Of a DNA stretch of 33,500 nucleotides, positions 24,303-33,500 are shown piece after piece. A program made the position numbers and the translations under genes. Positions within the stretch are counted from its first letter, which is position 1. Every line of letters starts with the position of its first letter. The notes beneath the pieces are model-generated. The model was not told where the DNA came from, did no database searches, and saw nothing but the letters and a program-made list of their open reading frames with translations. The stretch is from Gammaproteobacteria bacterium (lineage in GTDB: Bacteria > Pseudomonadota > Gammaproteobacteria > SZUA-229): the NCBI GenBank assembly GCA_015488295.1, contig WFOC01000073.1:1-33500 (forward strand), given 5' to 3'.

Positions 24303-25625
24303 AAAAATACCTTTCAAACCTTTTTTATACAAACGCTGAAAAAACTGGCGACGAATCAGTCGGCCATAAATCAACTCAAACGTAATCGAAACAACTATCA
24401 GCAACAGAAACACAGCGATAGCTCGCGCATTGCTTGAATAAGTGTGAAGAATCAAAGTCGCTAATGCTGCACCGCTTGCCAGACAGGCAGAAAAAATTAT
24501 TAGTCTGTTAGCATTTATTTCCCCGGCCAGTTTGAACGCGCTGACATTTACCAGAAAAAATATCAACAAAAAGCTGGCACTGCCAATGATAGCGATCTCG
24601 GTCAGATCAATTGAATTCGCAATAATAAGACTAAGCCCGGCGGTGATAACAACACCCATCTCCGGAATATTACGCCGCTCCTGAACAAGTATGGCCGGAA
24701 GCTCTCCCTCTTTTGCAATAATAAAACCCAGGCGTGCATTGCCATAAATGGTGGCATTAATGGCAGAAAAAGTCGCCAGCAATGCCGCCACAGAAACAAT
24801 GGTAAAACCAAGTTGCCCCAGCGCAGGTTTTGCCGCCAACGCCAGTGCATAATCCTTCGCCATCAACAGCTGGCTTTCCGGCACAGTGCCGACAGTAATC
24901 AACGCAATAAGCACATACAGAACGATAACAATCAGCACCGATGCGTAAAAAGCTCTCGGCAAATTTATTTCCGGATTTTTAATATCTTCAGCAGCATTGG
25001 CGATTAATTCAAAACCTTCGTAGGCAACAAAAATAATCATGCCGGCAACGATGATAGAAAAAGAACTGCCCCAGTGCGTTGTTGACAGCCGTTCTGTATC
25101 CACAAAAAAAGCACCGGAAACAATGATCAGAATCAGCAACGAAACTTTAATCAACACGATAAGCGTTTCAGAACGGCTAACAAAAGAGGCGCTTAGCAGA
25201 TTTATCAACAAGGGCAGAATAATAGCAACACTGATCAATACATGTTTTAACCAGGGCGCTGTATCACCATGAAAAAACGTTTGCCCATAAGATGCAAAAG
25301 CAACTGCATAAAGCGAGATGGTAACCAGATAACTCAACCACAGTATAAAATTAATACTGCCCGACAGCAGGTTATGACCAAAAGCCGTATCAACAAAAAC
25401 AACCGTGCCGCCACGATTCTGGCACTTTACAGAAAGCTTTGCGTAGGAATACGAAGTTAATATCGCGACCAATCCGGCAAACAGAAAAGCCACCGCGGTG
25501 GCACCATGCGCCAGTGATACTGCCTCACCCAGCACCGCGAAAATACCGCCGCCAACCATACCACCGATACCGATTGAAACAGCACCGAACAGACCTATCG
25601 TTCTGTTATTTTCACTCATACACAC
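24294..25625 (-). CDS. APC-superfamily amino acid permease
   Basis: 443 aa polytopic protein. NRTIGLFGAVSIGIGGMVGGGIFAVLGEAV N-terminus and IVAGMIIFVAYEGFELIANAAEDIKNPEINLPRAF motif. Confidence 0.9.
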   Translation of the reverse strand: MCMSENNRTIGLFGAVSIGIGGMVGGGIFAVLGEAVSLAHGATAVAFLFAGLVAILTSYSYAKLSVKCQNRGGTVVFVDTAFGHNLLSGSINFILWLSYLVTISLYAVAFASYGQTFFHGDTAPWLKHVLISVAIILPLLINLLSASFVSRSETLIVLIKVSLLILIIVSGAFFVDTERLSTTHWGSSFSIIVAGMIIFVAYEGFELIANAAEDIKNPEINLPRAFYASVLIVIVLYVLIALITVGTVPESQLLMAKDYALALAAKPALGQLGFTIVSVAALLATFSAINATIYGNARLGFIIAKEGELPAILVQERRNIPEMGVVITAGLSLIIANSIDLTEIAIIGSASFLLIFFLVNVSAFKLAGEINANRLIIFSACLASGAALATLILHTYSSNARAIAVFLLLIVVSITFELIYGRLIRRQFFQRLYKKGLKGIFLI

Positions 25626-25642
25626 AACATCCGCTTCAACAT

Positions 25643-25834
25643 CTAAGTTTTACTTTCCTCACGACTTTTCAGGAGCATTTTAAAAATATACGCTGACACA
25701 AAAAACATATTACCTGGCCAGAAACCGTACACCGTTTTCCGAGAAATTCCGAATAGTTTTATACAGGCTTGCCCGGCCAGCAGCAAGCAGTACCACAGGA
25801 AGACTGTTAATATTTTTGTTACATCGAGAAACAA
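25643..25834 (-). CDS. Candidate 63-aa small hydrophobic ORF between the OmpA-family gene and the APC permease
   Basis: MFLDVTKILTVFLWYCLLLAGQACIKLFGISRKTVYGFWPGNMFFVSAYIFKMLLKSREESKT has two possible TM stretches and does not overlap any larger gene. No family recognised. Confidence 0.2.
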   Translation of the reverse strand: MFLDVTKILTVFLWYCLLLAGQACIKLFGISRKTVYGFWPGNMFFVSAYIFKMLLKSREESKT

Positions 25835-25888
25835 TAATGCCGGTCAGTTAAAAAAACCGGCGAATATCAATATCAGGTATGGCGCACT

Positions 25889-28800
25889 TTACATCTTACC
25901 AACAAAGTTCACAAACACACCCTGACTGTTATAACTCAGATTGGTCAGATCATCAGAGAAATCAGTAAAGTTATACCCTATACCAATTTTCAGATTTTCA
26001 CCGACGTGGCGATACACCCCTAACAGAGTACCGGCTCTCTGATCCTGCGCATCAGGCAAATCAAGCAGTCGACCTTCAATCAAGGCATCCCAGCGGTGAG
26101 TAAAATGCCAGTCAGCACGTAATACATAGAGGCTGGCACGGCTATCAAAAAACTCGGGGCTCAACCTGTCCTGTGCCACCTGGCCCAAACGGTAGGCATA
26201 CTTGCCACCGATGCTCCAACGTTGCGTCAGGTCATAAATAGCATCAAACGACATGATGTGGCTCTTCTGAATAAAGTCAATCGGGCTGCTTGAAGCAACC
26301 ACCTGCCCGGTGACCGGGTCGGTGGTCAACAGATCACCAAACGGCACGTTATAAAAATAGGTGTATTTCATCAGCGTGTTAAGCCGGTCATTTTTAACGG
26401 GTCGATAAGCGTAACCCATCACAATTTCGGTAAAGTTACCACTGAACTGATTACCTAGTGTGCTGGTACTTTCAGAGAAGTTAGCTTTACCCAGGAAGCG
26501 CCAGTCTGAATCAACCTGATAGGTCAGGTTGTTTTTCATCAACCAGGTGGTACGTTCCGAAGCGGCGGTACCCGGCCGCTCGGTACCATCAATGCGATAT
26601 TCCACGGCCGCTGCGTAAACAATGGCACCGAAGTTATAACCGGCATTAAGGCCTATCGCTCTTCTGTCTGTGATAGCGCCCGTGCGCTTATCTTCCAGCT
26701 CACCCATCTCGATGTTGCCGCCATAGTTCCAGTATTCGTCCGGCGTATAATCGACACCGAAAGCGTGTGTTAAACCGGTCGGCACATCACCGTGCGTGTA
26801 ACGCTCTTCAACATAAACACTGGTGGTATCGGTGAAACGTGAACGCATCCCGTTGTTCCAGTTACCGCGGCGCGCACTTACACCGTTATCCGTACGCTCA
26901 TTCTCAAAGGTGTAGGCGCTATAAACATTGGTGCGATCAGAGACCAGATAATCAACTCCGGCTTTGGCACCGACACCCCGGTTACCGGTCGACAGTTCAG
27001 CATTTAAGTTCAAACGGTCTGACGGACGCACGCTGCCGCCAGCACCAATGCGATTGTTTTCCTGTCGGTTGCCGCTTTTCGCTGCCGTGCCCTGCACAAA
27101 ACCATAAGCCGTCCAGTTTGATTTTGAATCATAAAATGCTTCACCCGCCAGATCCAGACGATCACCTTCTCTTTGTGTGACCGGCACGTTGAGCGAGTTA
27201 TCAGCACGAGTATCACCACGTGCGCCGCCACTGAAACGCCAGCGCTCGCTTGCCTGATAAGAAGATGACACATCCACTGCCTGGGTTTTTAAACCACGCG
27301 CCAGTTCACGCGAATCAATTTTTACATCAAGGTCAATACGCCTGTTTATCGGCGTGGTATAACGGCCACCGAACAATGTCAGGTCACTTGCAGTCAGCTG
27401 CCCCGGCGCGGAGAAACCACCTTCGCTCTGCTGCGCATAAAATGTCGCACTGCCCTGGCCACCCGAAATAATGTCCTCAATAATTGCACTACCTTCAATA
27501 CGGAAGGCACTGCTTGTTGCATCGGGATCATTACCATTATTCTGCGAATCAAAACTAAATCCACCGTCAATCGAACTTAACGAACCCGCACCCTGGCCTT
27601 TACTGCTGGCAGCTTCCACACGCAACCACGTGCCGGTACTTTTACGCAAAGTTAAATCAATTCCGTTTAAGCCGCTGGTTTGATCAGCCTGCTGCTGCGA
27701 GCTGGCCGTCATACCCAGCTTTACATTATCGTTGAACCAGTAATGCGCACGACCACCTGAAGCCAGCGTATCAATCTGTTCCAGGCCGGGGGAAAATTCA
27801 TAACGCGATACCAGATAAACCGGGTTGCCGCCGAGCGAGGTATCAGCAACCAGCAAACCATCATCCGCCGTTGATGCCAATGGCTGACTTAATAAAATAC
27901 GGCCCTGTATATAGTCCAGATCGTAGTCGATCACCGGCACCAGGTTTTTCACACCAATAACATCACCGGAATCCTTGTCGCGCACTTCGATACGCAAACG
28001 GTCTGAACCAACAAGGATGTCCTGATTACGCAGGAAGTAAAGCGAACCACCAGTGCCTCTGAATTCATCACGACCGGCAACCGTGCCCGGCTCGGCCGCA
28101 AAACCTTCAACCACTAATTTCTGTTCGCCGAACGAAGTGGTCTCTTCACTTTCATAATGACCGGTAACACCGTAAAGACCACGGTCGATCTGCGCCAGCG
28201 TGGTGTCGAGATAACCAATAGTAAAGTTACCCAAAATGCCGTAGTTATTATGTTTCTGTAAACGAAGATAAAACTTGCCGGAAGTCGGCGCACGTTCTTC
28301 CAGTGTTGAGTCATCACCAAAGGTCGGATAATAAAGATCCGGATCTAAACGCCGCAATAATGCACGCGGATTTTTTTCCAGGAAGTTGCTAAACACTTCG
28401 TTGATCGGCCCTTCCTGAGTATCGGCGCTACTGGTCAGCATCCAGTCATCACCAAAGGTGCCTTCGGTGTAATAAGCGAAACGGCCGTAAACATTTATCT
28501 CGTTGTTGAACTGGTCTTCATCTTTGGTGACCAGTCGTGCCGGGCCAGTGGTACGATCTTTTGCTACCGTAACGTCACCCAGGGCGACATAGAACCAGTC
28601 ATTTCTCGCGAACTCCATATCACGCAGGAACAATTCACCGTTGCCTTCATCATCCAGCACCGCAACTTCGATGGTGTGCAAACCACGCGGGAAAAGTTCT
28701 TCACTGACAAACTCGCCCTCGTCATTAACCGGCACTTTTTTACCTGCCAGCCAGACACTGTGACCGGGCGGAATATTGTCGCCGTTGATGGTAACCGTGC

Positions 28801-31090
28801 CGCCCTTGATTTCGATGTTCTGCACGTTAAGATGATTTTCGCCGTAACCACCGAGCAGTTGAATATCTTTTTCACTGTTTTCTTCGACCACCAGCTTGGT
28901 GCTGTCTTCGGCATTTTCGTCCAGCTCGTTCACCACCCATAATGGCAGCGCGATGGTTTCATCGTAATCACCTTCTTCATCGTACACCCGCAGGATATAA
29001 ACCAGTCGTCTGGTCGCCGCCCCGACGTTTTCAAAGTTGGCACGCCAGCTCGCGGTATTATTTTCATCCAGCGGAATGATCGTCAAAGGTTCTGACTGCG
29101 GCGACTGTTTTAAATTAAACAAACGCACTTCAGCACGTTTGATAAAGTTACCGTAGTTGCTGTACATTTTAAAATGTACTTTGTTTTCTTCGGCGCTGGT
29201 CTCAGGCTTGTCCTGCGAACGAATCGTGTTCGGCCAGGCAGTAATATTCAGCCGTGGTTTTTTCTGTAAATTATTAAAAGTGAACTGCACATCGGCCGCG
29301 TCCAGTGCCACATCGGTACAACGCTGGATATCTTCAGAATGTTTGTACGGGTCATACAACGGTTCACCATCGACGGTGATGCGCATCAGGTTCAAGGCAT
29401 AGGGATTATGTTTCTCTGCGGTGCGCGTGATGCGTTCGATTTCCAGATTGTCCTGCTCATCGAGCAAGGCCAGCTCATCGTATAAAATTTTCACTTCGAC
29501 CCGTGAACTGTCGAACTGGATAAAACCGGTGCTGGCAACATCTTCCGAATGCACAAAACCGTGGCCTTCGTATTCCACCTGCTTGTCACTCAGCCCCATC
29601 TCTTTTTGCACCATCTCCATGGCGCGGCGCGCACGTGAAGTTGACAGGCCGATGTCATCACCATAAACCATGGCGGCGCGCCTATCCATGCGTTCGTTAT
29701 TGGTGTAACCGATAAAACTCAAACGCGCGTTGGCCCTGTCGGCCACATCGCTGAAAGTGCGCGCCAGACGTTCGCTGAAACCTTCGGGAATAACCGGCTT
29801 GCCGTCCTTGAAACGAATCGGCCGAATCGGCCCGCTCGGTGGATCATAAGTGATGGAAACGGTTTCCGAAGCCGAGGCTTCCGGACAGACCTGTGGGTCG
29901 GCGCTGTATTGTTCGAACGGATCGTCATACCAGAATTCAACTTCGACGCGACGGTTGAACGAACGGCCTTTTTCTGTGCCGTTGGATGCCACCGGATATT
30001 TTTTGCCTTTGCCGCTGCTGCTTACCATTGAGTTTGGCAGGCCCAGCTTGCCCTGCACTTCCAGCATGACGTAACGGGCGCGTGCTTTGGATAAATTAAT
30101 ATGATTGCCGTAGATACGTTTTTCTGCCTCGGCCAGTGGCAGGTCATCGGTGTGGCCGACAAAACGGATAACCACATTTTTCCTGTCACTCAGGTTTTGC
30201 AGGGTTTCACGAATCTGGCGGACAAACTCGGTCGGCACACCGGCCTGACCGACTTCAGTGCGCAGCGGTTTCACCAGATGCTGCAAACGCGCACGTCGTG
30301 CATTGCCTTCTTTATAACTTAATTTGCAGACGGTTTCCTTGCGACAGACTTTCAGACGATTGAGTTTTTTCGCCGGAATAATAATTTCTTTTTCCACCGC
30401 GATCTCGGTGATCTCGTCATACCACACCTGCACTTCGACGCGGCGGTTTTTTGCTTTGCCGGCAGCGGTGTTGTTGCTGGCAATCGGCTGTGAATCGCCA
30501 GCGCCGTCAAACGAAACCGCATCCGGTGGCAGGTCTAACTCACGCTGAAAATATTCGGCGGTTTCCTGGGCGCGGTATTTTGACAGGCCAACATTATCTA
30601 TGTATTTTGCTCGTAGTGCGCCGCTTAGTTTATCCGAGTCACTGTGACCGATAAAATGAATACGCACATTGCTGCGGTTTTTCATGGTGGCCAACACATC
30701 GCGTAACTGCTCGACGGCGCTGTCAGGGATACTTACCTTGCCGGATTTAAAACCAATCGCCGGCACCGCGTTTTCCAGTTTGAATGTTTCGGTCTCTTTC
30801 TGTAAAACTTTTTTAATTTCAATCCGGTCTTCTTCTTTCGGTTTGAATAACGTTTCATCCTGCGTCCACAGGGTAAATTCCATATTCGGCGGATAAAGTT
30901 TTTCAGTGTTTTTGCCCAGAGGGTATTTTTCCAGCTGCATCGGCGGCTGTGTGGTTTTGCCTTTGGGGTCTTCCGCGATACTGTACCACTGTTCGGCATA
31001 AACGCCTTTGCCGGCACATAATAAAAACACGAACATCAACGAGCGTGATATTTTTCTGCTGGAAAAATCTTTATTCAGGAAGTTTTTCAT
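25889..31090 (-). CDS. Very large OmpA-family envelope protein with three OmpA-like domains and a long beta-rich C-terminal region
   Basis: 1733 aa with signal peptide (SLMFVFLLCAGKGVYA). OmpA-like units with GHSD...NRRVEVQVWY, GHTD...NRRVEVEFWY, and a diverged GYTN...SSRVEVKILY. C-terminal half has strand-like patterns typical of outer-membrane barrels (SSYQASERWRFSGGARGDTR; DRLNLNAELSTGNRG; KIGIGYNFTDFSDDL). Confidence 0.85.
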   Translation of the reverse strand: MKNFLNKDFSSRKISRSLMFVFLLCAGKGVYAEQWYSIAEDPKGKTTQPPMQLEKYPLGKNTEKLYPPNMEFTLWTQDETLFKPKEEDRIEIKKVLQKETETFKLENAVPAIGFKSGKVSIPDSAVEQLRDVLATMKNRSNVRIHFIGHSDSDKLSGALRAKYIDNVGLSKYRAQETAEYFQRELDLPPDAVSFDGAGDSQPIASNNTAAGKAKNRRVEVQVWYDEITEIAVEKEIIIPAKKLNRLKVCRKETVCKLSYKEGNARRARLQHLVKPLRTEVGQAGVPTEFVRQIRETLQNLSDRKNVVIRFVGHTDDLPLAEAEKRIYGNHINLSKARARYVMLEVQGKLGLPNSMVSSSGKGKKYPVASNGTEKGRSFNRRVEVEFWYDDPFEQYSADPQVCPEASASETVSITYDPPSGPIRPIRFKDGKPVIPEGFSERLARTFSDVADRANARLSFIGYTNNERMDRRAAMVYGDDIGLSTSRARRAMEMVQKEMGLSDKQVEYEGHGFVHSEDVASTGFIQFDSSRVEVKILYDELALLDEQDNLEIERITRTAEKHNPYALNLMRITVDGEPLYDPYKHSEDIQRCTDVALDAADVQFTFNNLQKKPRLNITAWPNTIRSQDKPETSAEENKVHFKMYSNYGNFIKRAEVRLFNLKQSPQSEPLTIIPLDENNTASWRANFENVGAATRRLVYILRVYDEEGDYDETIALPLWVVNELDENAEDSTKLVVEENSEKDIQLLGGYGENHLNVQNIEIKGGTVTINGDNIPPGHSVWLAGKKVPVNDEGEFVSEELFPRGLHTIEVAVLDDEGNGELFLRDMEFARNDWFYVALGDVTVAKDRTTGPARLVTKDEDQFNNEINVYGRFAYYTEGTFGDDWMLTSSADTQEGPINEVFSNFLEKNPRALLRRLDPDLYYPTFGDDSTLEERAPTSGKFYLRLQKHNNYGILGNFTIGYLDTTLAQIDRGLYGVTGHYESEETTSFGEQKLVVEGFAAEPGTVAGRDEFRGTGGSLYFLRNQDILVGSDRLRIEVRDKDSGDVIGVKNLVPVIDYDLDYIQGRILLSQPLASTADDGLLVADTSLGGNPVYLVSRYEFSPGLEQIDTLASGGRAHYWFNDNVKLGMTASSQQQADQTSGLNGIDLTLRKSTGTWLRVEAASSKGQGAGSLSSIDGGFSFDSQNNGNDPDATSSAFRIEGSAIIEDIISGGQGSATFYAQQSEGGFSAPGQLTASDLTLFGGRYTTPINRRIDLDVKIDSRELARGLKTQAVDVSSSYQASERWRFSGGARGDTRADNSLNVPVTQREGDRLDLAGEAFYDSKSNWTAYGFVQGTAAKSGNRQENNRIGAGGSVRPSDRLNLNAELSTGNRGVGAKAGVDYLVSDRTNVYSAYTFENERTDNGVSARRGNWNNGMRSRFTDTTSVYVEERYTHGDVPTGLTHAFGVDYTPDEYWNYGGNIEMGELEDKRTGAITDRRAIGLNAGYNFGAIVYAAAVEYRIDGTERPGTAASERTTWLMKNNLTYQVDSDWRFLGKANFSESTSTLGNQFSGNFTEIVMGYAYRPVKNDRLNTLMKYTYFYNVPFGDLLTTDPVTGQVVASSSPIDFIQKSHIMSFDAIYDLTQRWSIGGKYAYRLGQVAQDRLSPEFFDSRASLYVLRADWHFTHRWDALIEGRLLDLPDAQDQRAGTLLGVYRHVGENLKIGIGYNFTDFSDDLTNLSYNSQGVFVNFVGKM

Positions 31091-33500
31091 TCGAACTCCC
31101 TGCCTGCGTTCGGGCCGCCTTTACGCCAGAACACTTCTTTCTCAATCACCAGTTTGTAGCAGCAATCCAGTTCTTCCCAGCGATCACTGACCAGTTCTTC
31201 GATGGCATCGAGACGGTCATCGACTTCGTCTTCTGTTTCATTTTCCGCCAGATAAGACAGACGTAGAATCGAACCTTCTTTCTGCAACTCGGTAATCAAC
31301 AGCTCGATGCGTGACCGCCACTGTGGACGCAACGTGGTTTTGCCTTTTTCGAACACGCCGTCGGCCAGATCAAGTCGCACCACGCGATGAATCGCTGTGC
31401 CGAAATTAAACTTCAGCATCTTGCCGCGGGTGGCGCGTTGCACGCGCGGGTTCTCGGTGGTCAGACGATAACCCGATGGCAGCGAACGCTCATCGACTTT
31501 CAGAATAAAGTTGGAACCGCGCACTTCGTTGGCAACAACGGCGCAGGTGATGTGGAAGCGACCATGGCTATCCGTGGTCACACGCAGGCCTCTGGCGGTG
31601 GCCACCTGCACACCCGGAATGCCGCGTTCGCCTTCGTCCTGATAGCTGTTCAGATTCTTGTCTTCGAACACCTTGCCGATGACATCACTGCAATCGAAGG
31701 TCGGGTCGGGAATAACGCGCACGGTAGCGCTGGCCACGCCGGACACATCCTGATTGGTGAAGCTGTCGATGGCGCGTGCGGTGTTGACGTATTCGCCCTC
31801 ACCGACACCGGAACCGACAATGAGCAATAATTTGATGACGCGGCTTTCATTAACATCGACACGCAGATTCGGCCAGGTTAAATAACGGCCATTGATCTGC
31901 GGCTCGATGGCAACGCCATCGACACGCGCCGAGTTGGTGACATATTTGAAACCCGCCGGGAAGTTATCGATGATGCTGACATCGAACAGCGGCACACCCA
32001 GCGTGTTGTTGAAGGTGATGGTGTACGGCACCAGATCAGCACGCGTGACATTTAACTTGCCCGCAACTTTCGAAATGGCAACCACCGCATCCAGAATGCC
32101 ATCGACCGGGATATGGTTGTTAAATATCTGGTTGGTAAACTGCGCACCGTTAAACTGGAATTTCAGATAATAATCGGTGCCCGCCGTGCGCGGTGCGATG
32201 CTGGCAGGTGGCGGCTGGAAGCTGTCACTGTTTTCACAATGCAAAGCGGTGGCCGGAATTTTATCTGCCGCCGTACCCGGACAGCTCGGCACATTCTGCG
32301 CAACGCCGGTGACCGGCTCGACCGGCGGAATAATCACCGACGTGGTACCGACAAAATCAGCCGACGGTGGCAACAGCTGAATCTCGTATTCATCACCCGG
32401 CGCACAACGCGCCGCATCGCTGAAATTCAAATCAAATTTATAATAACCGTTGGCCTGCGTTATCTGGCTGGCCTGAACCGGATCGGTGAAACAACTGCCC
32501 GGCACCGGCTGATTACTGCGCGTCTGGTTGATCATGCTCAGGCGAACGCCGGCCACCGGTACCCGCAACACCGAATCATAAACCACGCCGTTAGGCTGTC
32601 TTGGCAGATTCAGGTTTTGTACGTTGGTACCCGAGGCAGCAAAAATATCCGTGATGCGCTGCGCGCCGTCGGTGAATGCCGAATTCGTGGTACCCAGTGA
32701 CGCGGTGGTCGCGGTTGCGCCCGGTGCCAGGAAGCGCAGTTCGTAAGCATCACCGGTCGGCAGATTCGGCGGCAGACCGCTGAAGAAGAACACGCCGTTG
32801 CTATCGGTGACCGTGGTCGCCAGCTGGGTGTTGTTGCGATAAAGCTCGACGCGATAATCCGCCAACAAGGTTTCGCCGGTGCCGACATCATTGCTGAAAT
32901 CAGCATCGTGCCAGACCTGACCATTCAGATTCGCCGAACCCGGGGTACCACCGATGTCGATGGAAGTGGTGGCTGAAATCGTGTTTGGTGGCACATCCCA
33001 GGTGACATCCGCGGTATTGCTAATCCTGTCGCCGATATTCAACGAAGCATCCAACGACACCCGGAAACGCAATTCGGTGACGGCGGCTGGTGCCAGGTTG
33101 CCCACCGTCGCGGTTAATAATGAACCGGCAAAACTGACCCCGGCTGGCAGACCATCCAACAGACCGCTACCCGCTACATAGGTTTTCTGACCGGCGACCG
33201 GCAGCGCCATGTCATCGGTGATGACCACATTGGTCACGGTAATGCCGCCAATATTGGTTACGCGCACCACGTATTCCAGCTGGTTACCCGCTTCTGCCGC
33301 ACCGCCGCCGATGACAAACACCTGTTTGGTAATCGCCAGTTGCTGCACGTTGCCGACCACGACCACGGTCGGCTGGTTGCCGTTGGCACCGTTGCCGTCA
33401 GCATCGGTGGGTTCGGTCGGCAGTTCATTGCTGGCAATGAAACCCTGATTACTGATGATGGTGCCCGGCGCGGTGCCGGCATTGACGATTACATCAAAGG
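31087..33500 (-). CDS. DUF11 / SdrD B-like repeat surface protein (5' end outside the window)
   Basis: DUF11-like repeats (QLEYVVRVTNIGGITVTNVVITDDM; VPYTITFNNTLGVPLFDVSIIDNFPAGFKYV). SdrD-B-like repeats (NGQVWHDADFSNDVGTGETLLADYRVELYRNN; GKVFEDKNLNSYQDEGERGIPGVQV). The frame stays open upstream of the track's GTG start (33366) to the window edge, reading ...NAGTAPGTIISNQGFIASNELPTEPTDADGNGANGNQPTVVVVGN. ATGA overlap with the downstream OmpA gene. Confidence 0.88.
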   Translation of the reverse strand, partial: FDVIVNAGTAPGTIISNQGFIASNELPTEPTDADGNGANGNQPTVVVVGNVQQLAITKQVFVIGGGAAEAGNQLEYVVRVTNIGGITVTNVVITDDMALPVAGQKTYVAGSGLLDGLPAGVSFAGSLLTATVGNLAPAAVTELRFRVSLDASLNIGDRISNTADVTWDVPPNTISATTSIDIGGTPGSANLNGQVWHDADFSNDVGTGETLLADYRVELYRNNTQLATTVTDSNGVFFFSGLPPNLPTGDAYELRFLAPGATATTASLGTTNSAFTDGAQRITDIFAASGTNVQNLNLPRQPNGVVYDSVLRVPVAGVRLSMINQTRSNQPVPGSCFTDPVQASQITQANGYYKFDLNFSDAARCAPGDEYEIQLLPPSADFVGTTSVIIPPVEPVTGVAQNVPSCPGTAADKIPATALHCENSDSFQPPPASIAPRTAGTDYYLKFQFNGAQFTNQIFNNHIPVDGILDAVVAISKVAGKLNVTRADLVPYTITFNNTLGVPLFDVSIIDNFPAGFKYVTNSARVDGVAIEPQINGRYLTWPNLRVDVNESRVIKLLLIVGSGVGEGEYVNTARAIDSFTNQDVSGVASATVRVIPDPTFDCSDVIGKVFEDKNLNSYQDEGERGIPGVQVATARGLRVTTDSHGRFHITCAVVANEVRGSNFILKVDERSLPSGYRLTTENPRVQRATRGKMLKFNFGTAIHRVVRLDLADGVFEKGKTTLRPQWRSRIELLITELQKEGSILRLSYLAENETEDEVDDRLDAIEELVSDRWEELDCCYKLVIEKEVFWRKGGPNAGREFE

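Noticed and set aside
25839-25861. GCCGGT...ACCGGC hairpin downstream of the OmpA-family gene, considered as an intrinsic terminator
   Set aside because: The T-run lies in the loop rather than after the stem on the - strand, so it does not fit a classical intrinsic terminator.
32113-32700. 195-aa + strand ORF opposite the DUF11 protein
   Set aside because: Antisense ORF in a GC-rich repeat-domain gene, Arg-rich with no family signature.
1-33500. CRISPR arrays, tRNA/rRNA genes, transposons, prophage or toxin-antitoxin signatures
   Set aside because: No regular short repeats, cloverleaf-like sequences or recombinase/transposase ORFs were noticed on either strand. A tRNAscan or CRISPR search would be needed to confirm absence.

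Overview
This window is almost entirely coding and looks like a gammaproteobacterial chromosome, judging only from protein family resemblance. I saw no tRNA, rRNA, CRISPR array, transposase or integrase. It divides into five blocks. (1) 1-8584: an ArsR-HTH/rhodanese regulator diverges from a tightly coupled + strand redox operon. That operon encodes a sterol-desaturase-like protein, a TVP38/DedA-like membrane protein fused to rhodanese, a TauE/SafE permease, a fused NapH/CcoG-like polyferredoxin-GltD-like flavoprotein, a small membrane peptide, and two tandem multiheme c-type cytochromes with 8 and 5 CXXCH motifs that look related to the hydroxylamine-oxidoreductase family. (2) 8581-18038: a seven-gene - strand cluster encoding a urea-transporter/M23-peptidase fusion, a periplasmic TPR protein, an Orn/Lys/Arg-decarboxylase-like PLP enzyme, an ATP-grasp ligase, a C45-type Ntn amidohydrolase/acyltransferase, an outer-membrane barrel and a second TPR protein. 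This is the best candidate for an undescribed metabolic/envelope system. (3) 18154-24302: peptidoglycan recycling genes (ampD, ampE-like, amgK, murU) interleaved with a histidine phosphatase, an HxlR regulator/alpha-beta hydrolase pair with two matching operator-like dyads, and a ketopantoate-reductase-like protein. (4) 24294-25625: an APC permease. (5) 25889-33500: a two-gene surface/envelope operon made of a 5'-truncated DUF11/SdrD-B-like repeat protein and a 1733-aa protein with three OmpA-like domains and a large predicted beta-rich C-terminus. All functional calls come from reading motifs by eye. No database search was run.
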